Part shown: piece after piece, positions 45,359-55,760 of the stretch
How the letters are laid out: each line of letters begins with the position of its first letter
Numbering within the stretch: position 1 is the first letter of the stretch
Assembly (NCBI GenBank): GCA_903871875.1
Contig: CAIQIR010000054.1
Location: 62,001-126,000 of the forward strand
Origin: an uncultured Schlesneria sp.
GTDB lineage: Bacteria; Planctomycetota; Planctomycetia; Planctomycetales; Planctomycetaceae
DNA: 64,000 bases
Reading direction: 5' to 3'
Position numbers and translations under genes: made by a program
Notes under the pieces: model-generated
Told to the model about the DNA's origin: nothing
The model's database searches: none
What the model saw: the letters and a program-made list of their open reading frames with translations, nothing else

Positions 45359-45392
45359 CGCGTGCTGATTAACGAGAGAGGCTTGGCCATTG

Positions 45393-46547
45393 GTGTCGGA
45401 TCTGCCTGTTCCCCGCGTGGCGCTGTTATTCGAGTATGCCACGTTAAACGGTGGTGAACGTTCCATGCTGGCTGCCTTGGACTGGCTGCAACAGCAAAAG
45501 ACTCGGTTTGAGTTTGTTGCGATTGCCGCTCCGACCGGACGTCTGGCAGACGCCCTACAAGAACGAGGAATTGCCGTTCGGGGCTGGTCGCCGCGAGATG
45601 CTCATCAAGATCGTCGTTCGGCGAGTGACATCGAATCGTCGCTGCATGAGGTTGTCAGCTCGCTGCAGCCGCATTTGCTGCATGCCAATTCGCTCGCGAT
45701 GGGACGTTTGGTCGGACGTCTGGCCGATCGTCTCGACATACCGACGACGACCCATTTGCGCGACATTATCAAGCTCAGTTCCGCCGCAGTAGCGGATCTG
45801 AACCGCAATGCCAGGCTTGTGGCTGTATCGAAGGCAACACGCGATTTCCACGTTGCACAAGGCATTCGGGACTCGCAAGTCGCCGTCGTCACAAACGGCA
45901 TCGACTTGGAACAATTCCGGCCGCGAACATCCGTGGGCCGTCTCCATGAGGAATTGGGACTGCCGTATCCAGGGGCCAAGCTGGTGGCGACGATCGGTCA
46001 AATTGGGCTTCGTAAGGGACAAGACGTCCTGGCCGCAGCCGCTGCTGCGATTGTTGGCCAGGTGCCAGACGCTCACTTTGTTTTGATCGGCGAAAGAACG
46101 TCTCAAAAGGAAGAGAGCATCGAATTTGAGCGGGCCGTTTCTCGCACATTTGCACTTTCCGGGCGAGTGGATCGGCTCCACCTGCTGGGACATCGAGACG
46201 ACGTTGCCACGTTGCTGAACGACGTCGATTTGCTGATCCATTCGGCGAACCAGGAACCTTTCGGACGGGTTTTGTTGGAGGCGTCCGCTGCGGCGGTGCC
46301 GATCGTGGCCACCGACGTCGGGGGTACGGCCGAGATCGTCCTCAACAACGTGACGGGACTACTCGTTCCGGCTCGCGATGCCACAGCGCTGGCGAATGCC
46401 GCCATTGCTATTTTGACCGACACGGCGAAAGCCAACCGCTTCCGACTGGCTGCTCGCGAACGTGCGGTCGAGCAATTTCCGATCGCTCTCTCAGCAGAGC
46501 GCTTAGGGAATGTCTGGAGCGGCGTCTTGGATGCGGTGATGAAATAG
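45393..46547 (+). CDS. Glycosyltransferase family 4 (GT-B fold)
   Basis: About 384 residues with the GT4/GT1 layout. The N-terminal domain has VALLFEYATLNGGERSML and HLLHANSLAMGRLVGRLAD. The C-terminal domain has VVTNGIDLEQFRP, then ATIGQIGLRKGQDVL, VHLLGHRDD-type (RLHLLGHRDDVATLL), and the donor-binding motif QEPFGRVLLEASAAAVPIVATDVGGTAEIV. The start is GTG 45393 (TTG 45390 is one codon earlier). The sugar and acceptor are unknown. It follows the protease fusion gene by about 30 bases, so the two are probably co-transcribed. Confidence 0.88.
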   Translation: MSDLPVPRVALLFEYATLNGGERSMLAALDWLQQQKTRFEFVAIAAPTGRLADALQERGIAVRGWSPRDAHQDRRSASDIESSLHEVVSSLQPHLLHANSLAMGRLVGRLADRLDIPTTTHLRDIIKLSSAAVADLNRNARLVAVSKATRDFHVAQGIRDSQVAVVTNGIDLEQFRPRTSVGRLHEELGLPYPGAKLVATIGQIGLRKGQDVLAAAAAAIVGQVPDAHFVLIGERTSQKEESIEFERAVSRTFALSGRVDRLHLLGHRDDVATLLNDVDLLIHSANQEPFGRVLLEASAAAVPIVATDVGGTAEIVLNNVTGLLVPARDATALANAAIAILTDTAKANRFRLAARERAVEQFPIALSAERLGNVWSGVLDAVMK

Positions 46548-47097
46548 AACCCGAATCGATGTGGTAAACCACGTTTGTCGGTTTGCCGCATCACGACTCT
46601 GATCGGGATTTTGAAACGACGATCGAATCCGACGAGGATAAAAAAAATCTCCCGCAAAAAGGGGTTCTTGCGGGAGCTCCATGCGCTTGGGATTGACGAA
46701 CGAGTGCCGGAACGACGAGCCCTTTTAAATCATGCACATGGGATAGACTATTCGAGGAAAATGTCCGACGAGATAACCGAACTAAAATGAAATGATGCCC
46801 ACAGACAGGTCGCATTCCCCGTGCCGGCTAACCAGTAAATGGAATGTTCACGGATTCTCGTTGTTTTTCCGATCCGACGATGTTTGGAAAGCCAAACCGT
46901 CACCAAAAACTGCAGCAGACTGAATCTTGTGTACGAACTCGCTACGAGTGGACCAAGAGTCGCCACGAGGGTTTTGGAAAGGATTTTTCCGAGGGAAAAG
47001 AATCGAGAATTCGAACCTTCAGGATACTGTACGGCAGCCAGGATTCAAGTCCATCGCAGCGGCCGGGGCGAAAATTTGACCGCCCTGTTTTCTTGTG
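46548..47097. other. Convergent intergenic region with minus-strand terminator
   Basis: About 550 bases between the glycosyltransferase (plus) and the membrane-protein gene (minus). No credible coding frame was seen. The terminator at 46640-46676 reads on the minus strand and lies about 420 bases after that gene's stop. Confidence 0.45.
46640..46676 (-). terminator. Intrinsic terminator for minus-strand transcription
   Basis: A perfect 9-bp stem (CTCCCGCAA / TTGCGGGAG, 46649-46657 with 46668-46676) with a 10-base loop; on the minus strand it is followed by a T-rich tract. It is far from the nearest minus gene. Confidence 0.65.
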
Positions 47098-48003
47098 TCA
47101 CCGACCGTGTTCGACTACCGATTGCAACGATTGCTGATACAGCCGCCATAAGGAAAGCAGATACAGCACCAGCGTACTGAAGACGCCGTGTAAAACCACG
47201 AAAACACGAGTGGAATCTGCGGGTTCTACCAATCCGATCCATTCCATGGCGGCATACCAACGGAACAGGCTGATGCCGAATACGACGGGAATTGCGACCA
47301 GCCAGACACAGTGATAAAGCAAAGGTCCCTCGGACGGCCGAATCGGGAATAACCACTGCCGAATGCTCAAATGAGCTCCGCCCGTAGCTGCTTTGAGGAA
47401 TTCCACCCAGGACGTCGGTGATGCCGAGGAAATGGTGTCGACGATGATTTCGCGATGCCGCAGAAAGCCAATCCAAATCCCGCAAAACAGGGTGATATAT
47501 AGAGACTGGGTAAATAGAGCGTGCATATAGACGAATGGCAGCGGATGTTGCGAGTCCAACAGGATCCGCACATAGGGATTTCCCTCTAACTCCAGGTTAG
47601 GGCTGTGCGCGACTGTCACGGCCATATCCAGCACCGCGCCTCCGACGATGAACAGTCCGCCGCAGGCCGTGATTCCCCAAGGTAGACGGGTCTGTCCTTG
47701 ATTGACCAGTCGGTCGAGCAGTATCAGTGAGATGAAGCCCAAAGCGGGCAACGAGTATGCGGTATAGAGATGCAATCGCCACGAGTCGGCCGGTAACCAT
47801 TCATAAAGCATGCGTGAGATCGGCCACCCGGTTACGGATTCCAAATACCTCCAGAATTCGGCCTCATCGATTCCCTGATGAGCCAGAGCATGCAGTCCCA
47901 AATCGCAGCCGATCCACACCATCAGCAGAGCCGACACCACCAAAAACCGCCGGAGCGTGACATTTTCCTTCCAGTAGACCACTGATTCATCGGACCGTTT
48001 CAT
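47098..48003 (-). CDS. Hypothetical polytopic membrane protein
   Basis: About 301 residues from ATG 48003. Six to seven hydrophobic segments are visible (RFLVVSALLMVWIGCDLGLHA, LHLYTAYSLPALGFISLILL, GITACGGLFIVGGAVLDMAV, SLYITLFCGIWIGFL, YHCVWLVAIPVVFGISLF, VFVVLHGVFSTLVLYLLSLW). No family is recognised. A longer version from ATG 48117 would overlap the preceding gene by 14 bases and add 38 polar residues; a GAGAAG site near ATG 48003 makes the shorter one more likely. It may be co-transcribed with the PQQ-repeat gene upstream. Confidence 0.7.
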   Translation of the reverse strand: MKRSDESVVYWKENVTLRRFLVVSALLMVWIGCDLGLHALAHQGIDEAEFWRYLESVTGWPISRMLYEWLPADSWRLHLYTAYSLPALGFISLILLDRLVNQGQTRLPWGITACGGLFIVGGAVLDMAVTVAHSPNLELEGNPYVRILLDSQHPLPFVYMHALFTQSLYITLFCGIWIGFLRHREIIVDTISSASPTSWVEFLKAATGGAHLSIRQWLFPIRPSEGPLLYHCVWLVAIPVVFGISLFRWYAAMEWIGLVEPADSTRVFVVLHGVFSTLVLYLLSLWRLYQQSLQSVVEHGR

Positions 48004-48103
48004 GTTCTTCTCGCGATCATGAAGGAACTGCTCTGGGACGATAGGTGAGTCAACAACCAAGCTCGTGATCCGCCGTGAGGCAGAATGAACTCGATGGGTT
48101 TGC

Positions 48104-51100
48104 TTAATCGGTCGCATAGTTCATTTGGATGGTCTCATGTGCAAGTTTCAGTTCCAGAATGGCCTGTTGAGGATCCGGGTTCAAGAGGAAATAAGGCGTC
48201 AGATCATCCTGATGGCCTTCGATCACGATTTTACCTGTCCGTTTGTCTATCACTCTGAGGAGAGCTTCTCCCTGCCGCATGTTTTCCGAGGGTGGTGGTT
48301 TCCACAACTGAATCAAAACGGGTGCCGCACGTGATTGTTCCAGTGAGATCGGTTCCTGCTTCAGTTCACGTTGCCAGGCGATCTGTGGTCGATAGCGATC
48401 CACCGCAAATAAGGTTCCGGTGACAAATCTAACTTGGTAGGAATCATTCGGCCGGACATTTTTGGTCATGCTGCGGTTCGCGGCAGGACGAGTCAGCGCA
48501 ACGTACCATCGCTCGGTATCCTGCCAGGTCATGATGCCGGTGATCGATTGAGTATTAATCGCCAGCGGATCGCATTGAGGAGTACCGGTGCGGGCCGTCA
48601 AAACGTGAAATTGGCCGTCAGGGGTCGCCAGCCCGAAGGTTTCGGGATCGAGGATTCCAATTTGTGTATTTCGGGGATCCACTCGAGACCACACTAACTC
48701 GCCCGTTCTCAAATCGTGGAGTTCCAGTCGCATCTGCTCACCGCGAACCGCCGTCCAAACCAACGAGTCCCGTTGATGAATCAGATGGCTTGGCGAGGCC
48801 TCCCACACCCGTTCTTCAATCTTGCGACCATCGATCACACTCAATTTTTCCAAGGTCTTGTTCGTTCGCCAAAGGAATACGAAGTGATCGTCTCCGACAA
48901 CGGTCACGTCCGGTGGCAGATCGAGTCGTTCCCAAAGCGTCAGTCCCGTTTCGGTTTCCGCAGCGACCAGTTTCGTCCCCTTTTGATAACAGAAGTAACT
49001 CGCTCGCACTGGTCCGACTCGACCGATGGGCCGATTCGATTGATCGACAACTCGCGGCCGTCCCTCGCTGGACCCACTGCGGCCCGTGACGACACGCACA
49101 TCACTGGCGGAACTTTGCAGGTCAATGGGATTGGGCCACAGGAATTGTGAATTTGGCTCGCCGTGCTCATCCAGGGGAGCAATTCCGAACAACTCGCTGC
49201 CGACCATCAGCACCACGATTCGGCCAATCCCCCAGGCCCGGCGAAGTGGATGCCCGGTAGATCCTCGATAGGGTGACGCCGTGCGAGGAAGCAAGAATTT
49301 CCGCTCGTGTTCTTCGTCCTGACCTACTTGGAAAAATGCGTCTCCGCGAAAGAGAACTTCGTTTCCGTTACTGCGATCGACGGAGATATCCAGTCGCTCG
49401 GCCAAGCTCCCCGGTTCGGCATGGACCGGGATCAGTTGATAAACACTAAAAGTCCGATCATCTCGCGATTCGACTTTGGGCTCGACGTTCGGCCAGATCG
49501 ATTTCACCGCGGTGGAAAGCGCGTCGTTGCGGATCGGATCGCGAGCAATCCGATCCGCGACGGTCGCGCCATCCGGAAACGTCGCCGAGGGACGTTCTCG
49601 CAACAATCGAAGTCGCGCGGCGTAGGCATCTTGCGCCGCCCCCGCACGATCGAAACGTTGCGCGAGACGTTCGAGTGCCTGCGCGGCAATCGAGCTGTCG
49701 TTCGAACCGGACGCGTCCAACAATCGAAGTTCGATTTCGGTAGGCGAGCGCTTGCGTAGCGTTTTTTCTTCTTCCAGAATGACCAGACGCCGACTCCAGT
49801 CCAAGCCCCTCCAATGGTTTTCCAGACGCTGGACAGCCATCCGGTCACGGCTCTTCTTGGCCTCTTTCAGACGATTCATGAACAGTTCATCGAGCGCAGT
49901 CCGCTCGCTCGGATTGGCTCGTCGATAAGCCTCGTCAATCAGACCCAACAGTACGCGATCTTTGCGGACAACGGTCGAAGCAGCTCTGACCAGACCTTCT
50001 GGTTGATCCAAATCGGCTGTCAAACCATCCAGGGCTGCGTCCACAGCGGCTGTCAAATCGGCGACGGCCATGGCCGACGCCCCGATCGCAGCGGCGGCGG
50101 CGAACTTGTAATCGACATCTTCGGCCAACTCTTTCAGCTGTCGTGCGAGATCTGAGCGATCGCCGTCTAAGCGTTTTGTTTCCGAATCCTTCAGAGCCTC
50201 GATCAGTGACTCGCGGCGCAGCTCTCGCGCGGGCGAGGATTCCAATCCGTCAAGTCGCCCACGGGCCGCGACGATATCTCCCGCCTGCAGATCGAGAAAT
50301 GCCGCACGCACTCGCAAAGATTCATTGTGGGGATCGTGTTGCAGTTCCTGATCGACTCCCTGGCGGACATCTGTTAGCCGCGGCAGTCGCATCACGCTTT
50401 GGCGACTACATGCAATCCAAGCTTCGGAGTTCTCGGTCAATGACCCCAACGTGGAATCGACATTCGAAGATTCCGAAAGCAATTGTCCGTTGCGAATATC
50501 CAGCAGCATGGTCCCGCCGGACTGGGCCGCGAGGACCAGGACCGGTCCGATCAAACAACCGGGACCACCAATTTCGGAAATGGCGGTCCGCCAGATCTGT
50601 TGTCCCGTCGCGACGTCATGGCCGCGAACAAAATCTCCTTCGATCACCACCACCCGTTGTTCCGCGATCCCCGCGACGAAAAGCCCTCCTCCACGGGGAA
50701 CCGTCCACAACGGATCTCCGCCGGACGTCCCCACGGCATGCAGCAGATCGGTTTCGGGTGAAGCAAAAATCAAAAGAGATGGCTTCATGGTCGAGTCACC
50801 GGATGCACCCGGCCGTTCTTCCGTGGGGATTGAGTCGAGTCGAAGTACCGCCGCAAACGGTTCCCGCCAGGCATCCCACCAGGCTTCGGAATTTGGTCGA
50901 GTGTCCTGTGGATTTGGTCCTGATTGAAGATCACCGGCCGCGATGGTCGTCGCGGAATAGCGATAGCCCCACTTCATTGTTCTGAGCAGTGGATCAATTG
51001 CGACCACCGCGCCCGCGCTGGTGGAACAGAGCAACAATCCTTCGTGCCACACGATCGGACAGGCGACGCGCGATCGCAGCAAATCCTCCGTAATCGGCAA

Positions 51101-52579
51101 TCGAGCAGTCCCCAGCGCGATCGACCAGATCAGAGAACCATGCCGCGGATCAAGGGCCAGTAGCTGCAGCTCGATTTCCCGCTGGACGACCACATACAGC
51201 ACGTCATCGACCACCATCGGACAACCGAGAAAGAACAGCCCCGCGAAAGTGCTGTTTGATAACGACGGTGGACCACCCAGATCCCACTCGAGCGCTCCGG
51301 TGTCGATTGAATACCCACAGAGTTTGTTATAGCGCGGGCCGACTCGATGGGGGCCGGTCGTGGGATTGATCGTGAATTCACCCTTGCGGTCCGGTTCTTG
51401 AATCACAAACAGACGACGTCCATCTGACGACATCCGTGTGAAAAGAGAATCGGCTTGGCCACGCCGTTGAGCCCAATCGAGGGCCGCTGATTGAAACGAC
51501 GGATTGTCGATCACCACATGGCCGAACTGCTGAAATTCGATATTGGGAATCGTCCAACGCGGCTCGCCGGTGGCGAGTTGAAATGACTGAATCAGATCCA
51601 AGCTCCTTACGATCACTTGATCGCCGATGATCGTCGGGCGTTGAAGTGGAATCGGTCTGATTCCTTGATCCCGTTGTTTCTGCTCGCGAGCGAGCAAACG
51701 GGGGCCTAAAGGAACATCGAACGGATGTTTCCAGACGGGAGGCAGGACGGGCCTGTGTAATCGCCCGTTCGCTACGGCCATTGATAAGTCCGACGAAGTC
51801 GCAGCACGAGGTGTCGGTCGGTCAAAGCCTTGTTCTGAAAGCCATTGCTTTAAGGTCAAAGTTCGTTCGCCAAGACCGATGACTAGATTTGGATCCAGTT
51901 GGCTTAGCCGCTGACTCACAGCAGTTGCCGTGGATTGCTGGTTCGCAGCCAACAGCAATTCAATCGTGACGACGAGGGCGATGGCGCGTTGCGGATCCGT
52001 TGCTTGGGGATGTTCGGCCACTCGTGCGAAGGCTGTCGCGGCCAATTGGCTTTGGGCGTGATCGCGCTCGTGACATCCCAGCCACCAGAGTGCATCAACG
52101 CCCAGTGGCAAGTCACCAAATTGCTGCAGGAAGGCGACGACTTCGGCGCTTCCACCAGCACGCGCCTGTTCCCACGCTCGCCGCGACGACACGCGCCGGG
52201 GCTCGTCCAATCTTTGCCGCAAATCAGAGGGAATCTGCTGCAACAAGCGTCGGACATCCTCATGAGCGGCAATCTCGGTCACAGGTCCGAGTGGAATAAA
52301 TGAATTTGGCTCGGCCAGAGCACGTTCCAAATACGGTAACGCGGTCAGGTAATCTTTTCGTTCAACTGCTTCGCGGGCGAGTTCCATGTACTGGATCACC
52401 GCCTGTCGATGGGAAAGCGTCAACGAGTTGCGGCTGCCCTGCTTTAATGCTTCGCCATCGTCGACGGGAGAATCAGTCGATTCAAGTGCGGGAACTGGAG
52501 CGGGGGCTTCCGGAGGTGCGGCGGAAATGCAGGGGGCGAGAGACAGCAAAATTACCAAGGCAATTTTTGGCGGAATCAT
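48104..52579 (-). CDS. Very large exported PQQ-like beta-propeller repeat protein
   Basis: A 1491-residue protein. From ATG 52579 the signal peptide is IPPKIALVILLSLAPCISA. Residues of about 40-260 are helical, TPR-like (VIQYMELAREAVERKDYLTALPYLERAL, ATAFARVAEHPQATDPQRAIALVV). PQQ-type beta-propeller strands follow (LIQSFQLATGEPRWTI, LCGYSIDTGALEWDL, LLALDPRHGSLIWSI, FVRGHDVATGQQIW), then a long helical middle (about 760-1080) and a second propeller-like part (LVAAETETGLTLWERL, LHDLRTGELVWSRV, TRTGTPQCDPLAI). It probably acts as a periplasmic scaffold or quinoprotein-like protein; no metal or PQQ-ligand set can be asserted. A shared transcript with the membrane gene downstream is likely. Confidence 0.82.
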   Translation of the reverse strand: MIPPKIALVILLSLAPCISAAPPEAPAPVPALESTDSPVDDGEALKQGSRNSLTLSHRQAVIQYMELAREAVERKDYLTALPYLERALAEPNSFIPLGPVTEIAAHEDVRRLLQQIPSDLRQRLDEPRRVSSRRAWEQARAGGSAEVVAFLQQFGDLPLGVDALWWLGCHERDHAQSQLAATAFARVAEHPQATDPQRAIALVVTIELLLAANQQSTATAVSQRLSQLDPNLVIGLGERTLTLKQWLSEQGFDRPTPRAATSSDLSMAVANGRLHRPVLPPVWKHPFDVPLGPRLLAREQKQRDQGIRPIPLQRPTIIGDQVIVRSLDLIQSFQLATGEPRWTIPNIEFQQFGHVVIDNPSFQSAALDWAQRRGQADSLFTRMSSDGRRLFVIQEPDRKGEFTINPTTGPHRVGPRYNKLCGYSIDTGALEWDLGGPPSLSNSTFAGLFFLGCPMVVDDVLYVVVQREIELQLLALDPRHGSLIWSIALGTARLPITEDLLRSRVACPIVWHEGLLLCSTSAGAVVAIDPLLRTMKWGYRYSATTIAAGDLQSGPNPQDTRPNSEAWWDAWREPFAAVLRLDSIPTEERPGASGDSTMKPSLLIFASPETDLLHAVGTSGGDPLWTVPRGGGLFVAGIAEQRVVVIEGDFVRGHDVATGQQIWRTAISEIGGPGCLIGPVLVLAAQSGGTMLLDIRNGQLLSESSNVDSTLGSLTENSEAWIACSRQSVMRLPRLTDVRQGVDQELQHDPHNESLRVRAAFLDLQAGDIVAARGRLDGLESSPARELRRESLIEALKDSETKRLDGDRSDLARQLKELAEDVDYKFAAAAAIGASAMAVADLTAAVDAALDGLTADLDQPEGLVRAASTVVRKDRVLLGLIDEAYRRANPSERTALDELFMNRLKEAKKSRDRMAVQRLENHWRGLDWSRRLVILEEEKTLRKRSPTEIELRLLDASGSNDSSIAAQALERLAQRFDRAGAAQDAYAARLRLLRERPSATFPDGATVADRIARDPIRNDALSTAVKSIWPNVEPKVESRDDRTFSVYQLIPVHAEPGSLAERLDISVDRSNGNEVLFRGDAFFQVGQDEEHERKFLLPRTASPYRGSTGHPLRRAWGIGRIVVLMVGSELFGIAPLDEHGEPNSQFLWPNPIDLQSSASDVRVVTGRSGSSEGRPRVVDQSNRPIGRVGPVRASYFCYQKGTKLVAAETETGLTLWERLDLPPDVTVVGDDHFVFLWRTNKTLEKLSVIDGRKIEERVWEASPSHLIHQRDSLVWTAVRGEQMRLELHDLRTGELVWSRVDPRNTQIGILDPETFGLATPDGQFHVLTARTGTPQCDPLAINTQSITGIMTWQDTERWYVALTRPAANRSMTKNVRPNDSYQVRFVTGTLFAVDRYRPQIAWQRELKQEPISLEQSRAAPVLIQLWKPPPSENMRQGEALLRVIDKRTGKIVIEGHQDDLTPYFLLNPDPQQAILELKLAHETIQMNYATD

Positions 52580-52900
52580 CAAATGAAATGATGAATCTCT
52601 CACTACTCTCTCCTGAATCGCGCCACGCAATTCTCTCGGCTCGGTGAGTTTACTGCAATCACTGGCGACGGAAATCATTTGTCCATTCGGAACCCCACAA
52701 CAGTAACGCCGGCCGTGCAGCCACACCACCGAAGTCGGTTTGCGAGGAGATCCAGGCTGAACCTGGCCATGATTGTTGAGGCGGCCGCGCACTCGTTCGA
52801 TACAACGATCCGGCGGGCGGCAATGAGAACGGCCCGATCAAACGGATGTTTGTTCGGGCCGAATCGATACGAATTCAAGCTTCAGCGGCACGCCACGGGT
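52580..52900. other. Gap between the PQQ-repeat gene and parA-like gene
   Basis: About 320 bases. The frames crossing it are the rejected N-terminal extension of the PQQ gene and short Arg-rich shadows. I see no gene and no strong hairpin. Confidence 0.4.
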
Positions 52901-53740
52901 TTAGGCGGCCATCGGCTCGTTGGTCGGTGCGGACGGGGGCGCCAGGGCCGCTTCGCCGGCAACCACTTCGTTAATGAGTGCCGCGTAATCCAATGCACCG
53001 GGACTTTTTGCCGCGTAATCGAAGATCGATTGCCCAAAGCTGGGGGCTTCCGCCAGTTTGATGTTCCGGCGAATACGGCTTTCGAAAATCCTGGCATTCT
53101 TCCAGGGGGCTTTCGGATCGCTGTGTTCGAGGAAGCGCATCAGATCGTCAGTGATATCTGCCGCCAGTCGTGTTGAAGTCTCGTAAAGACACAGGACGAT
53201 TCCACTAACCACCAGCTCACGATTCAAACGCCGTTTGACCAAGGCCGTGGTCTCGAACAACTTCGATAAACCTTGAAGTGCTAGAAAGTGCGGTTGCAAC
53301 GGAATGAACACTTCTTTCGCGGCGGACAGTGCATTGATGGTCAGTACCCCCAGCGAAGGTGGGCAATCCATGACGATGTAATCAAACTGCTGCTGTTGGC
53401 ACAGGCGTTCGATCGCCCCACGCAAAATCATTTCGCGGCCTGGGGCATCCACAAGTTCCACTTCGGTGGCTGCCAAATCCAGATCCGACGGGACGACCCA
53501 CAGATTCTCGACCGCCAGTTGTTTGACGTCGGCCAGTGTCCGTTTGCCCGAGAAGACATCATAGACCGTAGGCGTCTGACCAAACGCATCGACACCCATG
53601 TGTAACGAAGCGTGCCCTTGCGGATCGAGATCGATCAGGCAGACGCGGCGCCCCAGCTTGGCTAGCCCGGCGGCCAAATTAACACTTGTGGTCGTCTTTC
53701 CGACGCCACCTTTTTGGTTCATAACACAAATGCTGCGCAT
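52901..53740 (-). CDS. ParA/Soj-family ATPase
   Basis: A 279-residue deviant Walker ATPase from ATG 53740, with a good AAAGGAT site before it. Walker A is [15 protein letters not shown] (about 9-23), Walker A' [18 protein letters not shown], Walker [19 protein letters not shown], and a downstream switch segment [21 protein letters not shown]. Such proteins segregate chromosomes or position protein complexes. The usual ParB partner is not beside it, so it may be a stand-alone chromosomal ParA or belong to a different cargo system. Confidence 0.88.
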   Translation of the reverse strand: MRSICVMNQKGGVGKTTTSVNLAAGLAKLGRRVCLIDLDPQGHASLHMGVDAFGQTPTVYDVFSGKRTLADVKQLAVENLWVVPSDLDLAATEVELVDAPGREMILRGAIERLCQQQQFDYIVMDCPPSLGVLTINALSAAKEVFIPLQPHFLALQGLSKLFETTALVKRRLNRELVVSGIVLCLYETSTRLAADITDDLMRFLEHSDPKAPWKNARIFESRIRRNIKLAEAPSFGQSIFDYAAKSPGALDYAALINEVVAGEAALAPPSAPTNEPMAA

Positions 53741-53951
53741 CGGGCATCCTTTCCCGGACAGTCGAAATTTCACTGGCGTAGTCTAGTTGAGTGACGAAAA
53801 GTGGGAAAGACTGTTTTGCGGGATCTCGCAGGAACGGTTCCTAAGCGGCGATTGCCGACGGCTTTAGTCAATGTCTCGCATTGCAGGAAGCACGTTCGTC
53901 ACGGAAATCGTCCACTGGCGGCAGAAAAGAATGCGCAGCACCCGCTACGTA

Positions 53952-54581
53952 TCAGCCGTCGACAGCCAGGCCCTTTTCGAGTCGGATGCGGCGGACTTCG
54001 GCCAGCACCTCGTCGACGATCTCGCCATTTTGTTCCAAGGCTCGGAACTCCATCCAGTTCACCAGCATGTTGACGGCCACTGTTGTCAGGGCCAAGATCA
54101 AATGCAGGGTGCCGGTAGACATCCCGAAGAATCCCTTGGCCTGCATGGGCGAAGCAGGATCGGCGGCCGCTCCGAACGCCCCCGTCATGACCAGCAGGAC
54201 AAAACACAGCACCATCAAGGGAATCGTCCGATATTTGATGCTGGTACTGCGAGCATGCATTCGAGCGTCCAGGCGATAGGCGTTGGATGTTTCTTCAATC
54301 CACCGCCCGGTCCCCATGAAGTAAGTCAGCACAATCGCGTGAACCAGCGTTGCAATGACAAGTGCTGCCAACGCAGCCAGAAAATGGTACTGCACTCCCG
54401 CTTGGACGGCAGCCGTTCGCACTTTGGGATCGTCGATCATCAACCCCAGGCCCATCGCTATGATCAACGAAACGGTGCTGACGAACGACAATGGCAGAAA
54501 AATACGAACCACAATCTCTTTCAGTGAACGGTCAAAGGAAAAGCGAGACGCGGCATCTGAGCAACAGCGGGCCAGTGCCAA
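53952..54581 (-). CDS. Hypothetical membrane protein downstream of mcsB
   Basis: A 209-residue protein with four hydrophobic segments (IFLPLSFVSTVSLIIAMGLG, HFLAALAALVIATLVHAIVLT, IPLMVLCFVLLVMTGAFGA, LHLILALTTVAVNMLVNW) and a short soluble tail. It begins 7 bases after the mcsB stop codon (ATG 54581), a spacing that implies translational linkage with mcsB. No family is recognised, and its role with protein arginine phosphorylation is only a hint from position. Confidence 0.7.
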   Translation of the reverse strand: MALARCCSDAASRFSFDRSLKEIVVRIFLPLSFVSTVSLIIAMGLGLMIDDPKVRTAAVQAGVQYHFLAALAALVIATLVHAIVLTYFMGTGRWIEETSNAYRLDARMHARSTSIKYRTIPLMVLCFVLLVMTGAFGAAADPASPMQAKGFFGMSTGTLHLILALTTVAVNMLVNWMEFRALEQNGEIVDEVLAEVRRIRLEKGLAVDG

Positions 54582-54588
54582 ACAGGTC

Positions 54589-55644
54589 TTAGTTTCGCTC
54601 GTTCAGTCGTTGGCGGATGTAGTCGGCTCGTGCGACATTCCGATCGACAGTTTCGAGCTTCTCGTGACGAATTTTCTGAAGATGCGCCGGCTGCGTGTGG
54701 ATGAAAAGTTCGTTGATCGTGGGGATTTCCAAATCGTCGATCAAGCCCAGATTGATTCCCAGACGCACACTCGACAACAGGTCCATCGTCTCTTCGGAGC
54801 TGATCGTCCGGGCCGTTTTCAGGATGCCGTAAGCGCGTGACACCTGATCGTGCAAGCCTCGACGGTTTTCACTGACCAATGCCTGCCGCACCCGGCGCTC
54901 GTACGACACGATATTCGGGACGACATCCTGGATTGTTCGAATCAAGTTGGCTTCGCTTTTGCCCAGGGTGACCTGATTCGAGATCTGGTAAAAGTCGCCC
55001 ATGGCCTGACTGCCTTCGCCGTACAGGCCGCGGACCGCCAGATTGATCTTTTGCAGGGCCTGAAAGACCTTTTGGATTTCCTTCGTGTGCACCAGGGCGG
55101 GAAGGTGCATCAGCACGCTGACGCGAATCCCGGTTCCACAATTGGTGGGGCATGCGGTCAAGTATCCGAGTTTATCGCTGAACGCATACGTCCGTTCCGC
55201 TTCGATGGCATCATCGATGGCGTCGATTTCGCTCCAGCATTCGTCCAAGGCAAACCCGCTGCGCAGCACCTGGATCCGCAGATGATCTTCTTCGTTGATC
55301 ATCACGCTGATGTTTTCTTCGTCGCTGACGCCCACCCCGCGTTGGCCGTGGGTTTCGGAATGCTCGCGGCTAATCAATTGTCGTTCAACCAGCATTTGCC
55401 GGTCGATCACTTCCAGAGAACTGACGGAAATGTAGTTCAGCCGACGACCGGCCGGATTTTTCTCGATCTGGGTCCTCAGGACTTCTTCGATTTCCGCTCG
55501 GACGTTGTCATCAGCCCGGCTGGGGAAAGGGAATTGAGCGAGATTGCGGGCCAGGCGGATCCGACTGGACATGACAATGTCCGAATCGGGCCCGGTCGCT
55601 TTCAGCCATTCGCCACTTGTGCGTGTCAGGGACTCAAGGTCCAC
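54589..55644 (-). CDS. mcsB: Protein arginine kinase McsB
   Basis: A 351-residue phosphagen-kinase-like enzyme that phosphorylates arginine residues in proteins. Typical motifs are SDIVMSSRIRLARNLAQFPFPSRA, then CPTNCGTGIRVSVLMHLPAL (catalytic Cys region), NLAVRGLYGEGSQAMGDFYQISNQVTLGKSE and RLGINLGLIDDLEIPTINELFIHTQPAHL at the C-terminus. The start is GTG 55644. In Bacilli McsB marks proteins for ClpCP; no clpC or ctsR is seen here, though the McsA-like gene lies upstream at 116 bases. clpX is elsewhere in the window. Confidence 0.93.
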   Translation of the reverse strand: MDLESLTRTSGEWLKATGPDSDIVMSSRIRLARNLAQFPFPSRADDNVRAEIEEVLRTQIEKNPAGRRLNYISVSSLEVIDRQMLVERQLISREHSETHGQRGVGVSDEENISVMINEEDHLRIQVLRSGFALDECWSEIDAIDDAIEAERTYAFSDKLGYLTACPTNCGTGIRVSVLMHLPALVHTKEIQKVFQALQKINLAVRGLYGEGSQAMGDFYQISNQVTLGKSEANLIRTIQDVVPNIVSYERRVRQALVSENRRGLHDQVSRAYGILKTARTISSEETMDLLSSVRLGINLGLIDDLEIPTINELFIHTQPAHLQKIRHEKLETVDRNVARADYIRQRLNERN

Positions 55645-55760
55645 GTCCGTTCCTTCTCTGAGGGGACTCGTTCCAACTTAATCGTTCACAATCGATTTCA
55701 TGGGACCTTGCGACATCGAATGACATCGAAAAATCCGTGTCCGCTTCCCGATTTACTTGA

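Noticed and set aside
52580-52792. 71-codon N-terminal extension of the PQQ-repeat gene
   Set aside because: It precedes a proper signal peptide at ATG 52579 and carries polar, Arg-rich, Cys-containing sequence without resemblance to a leader.
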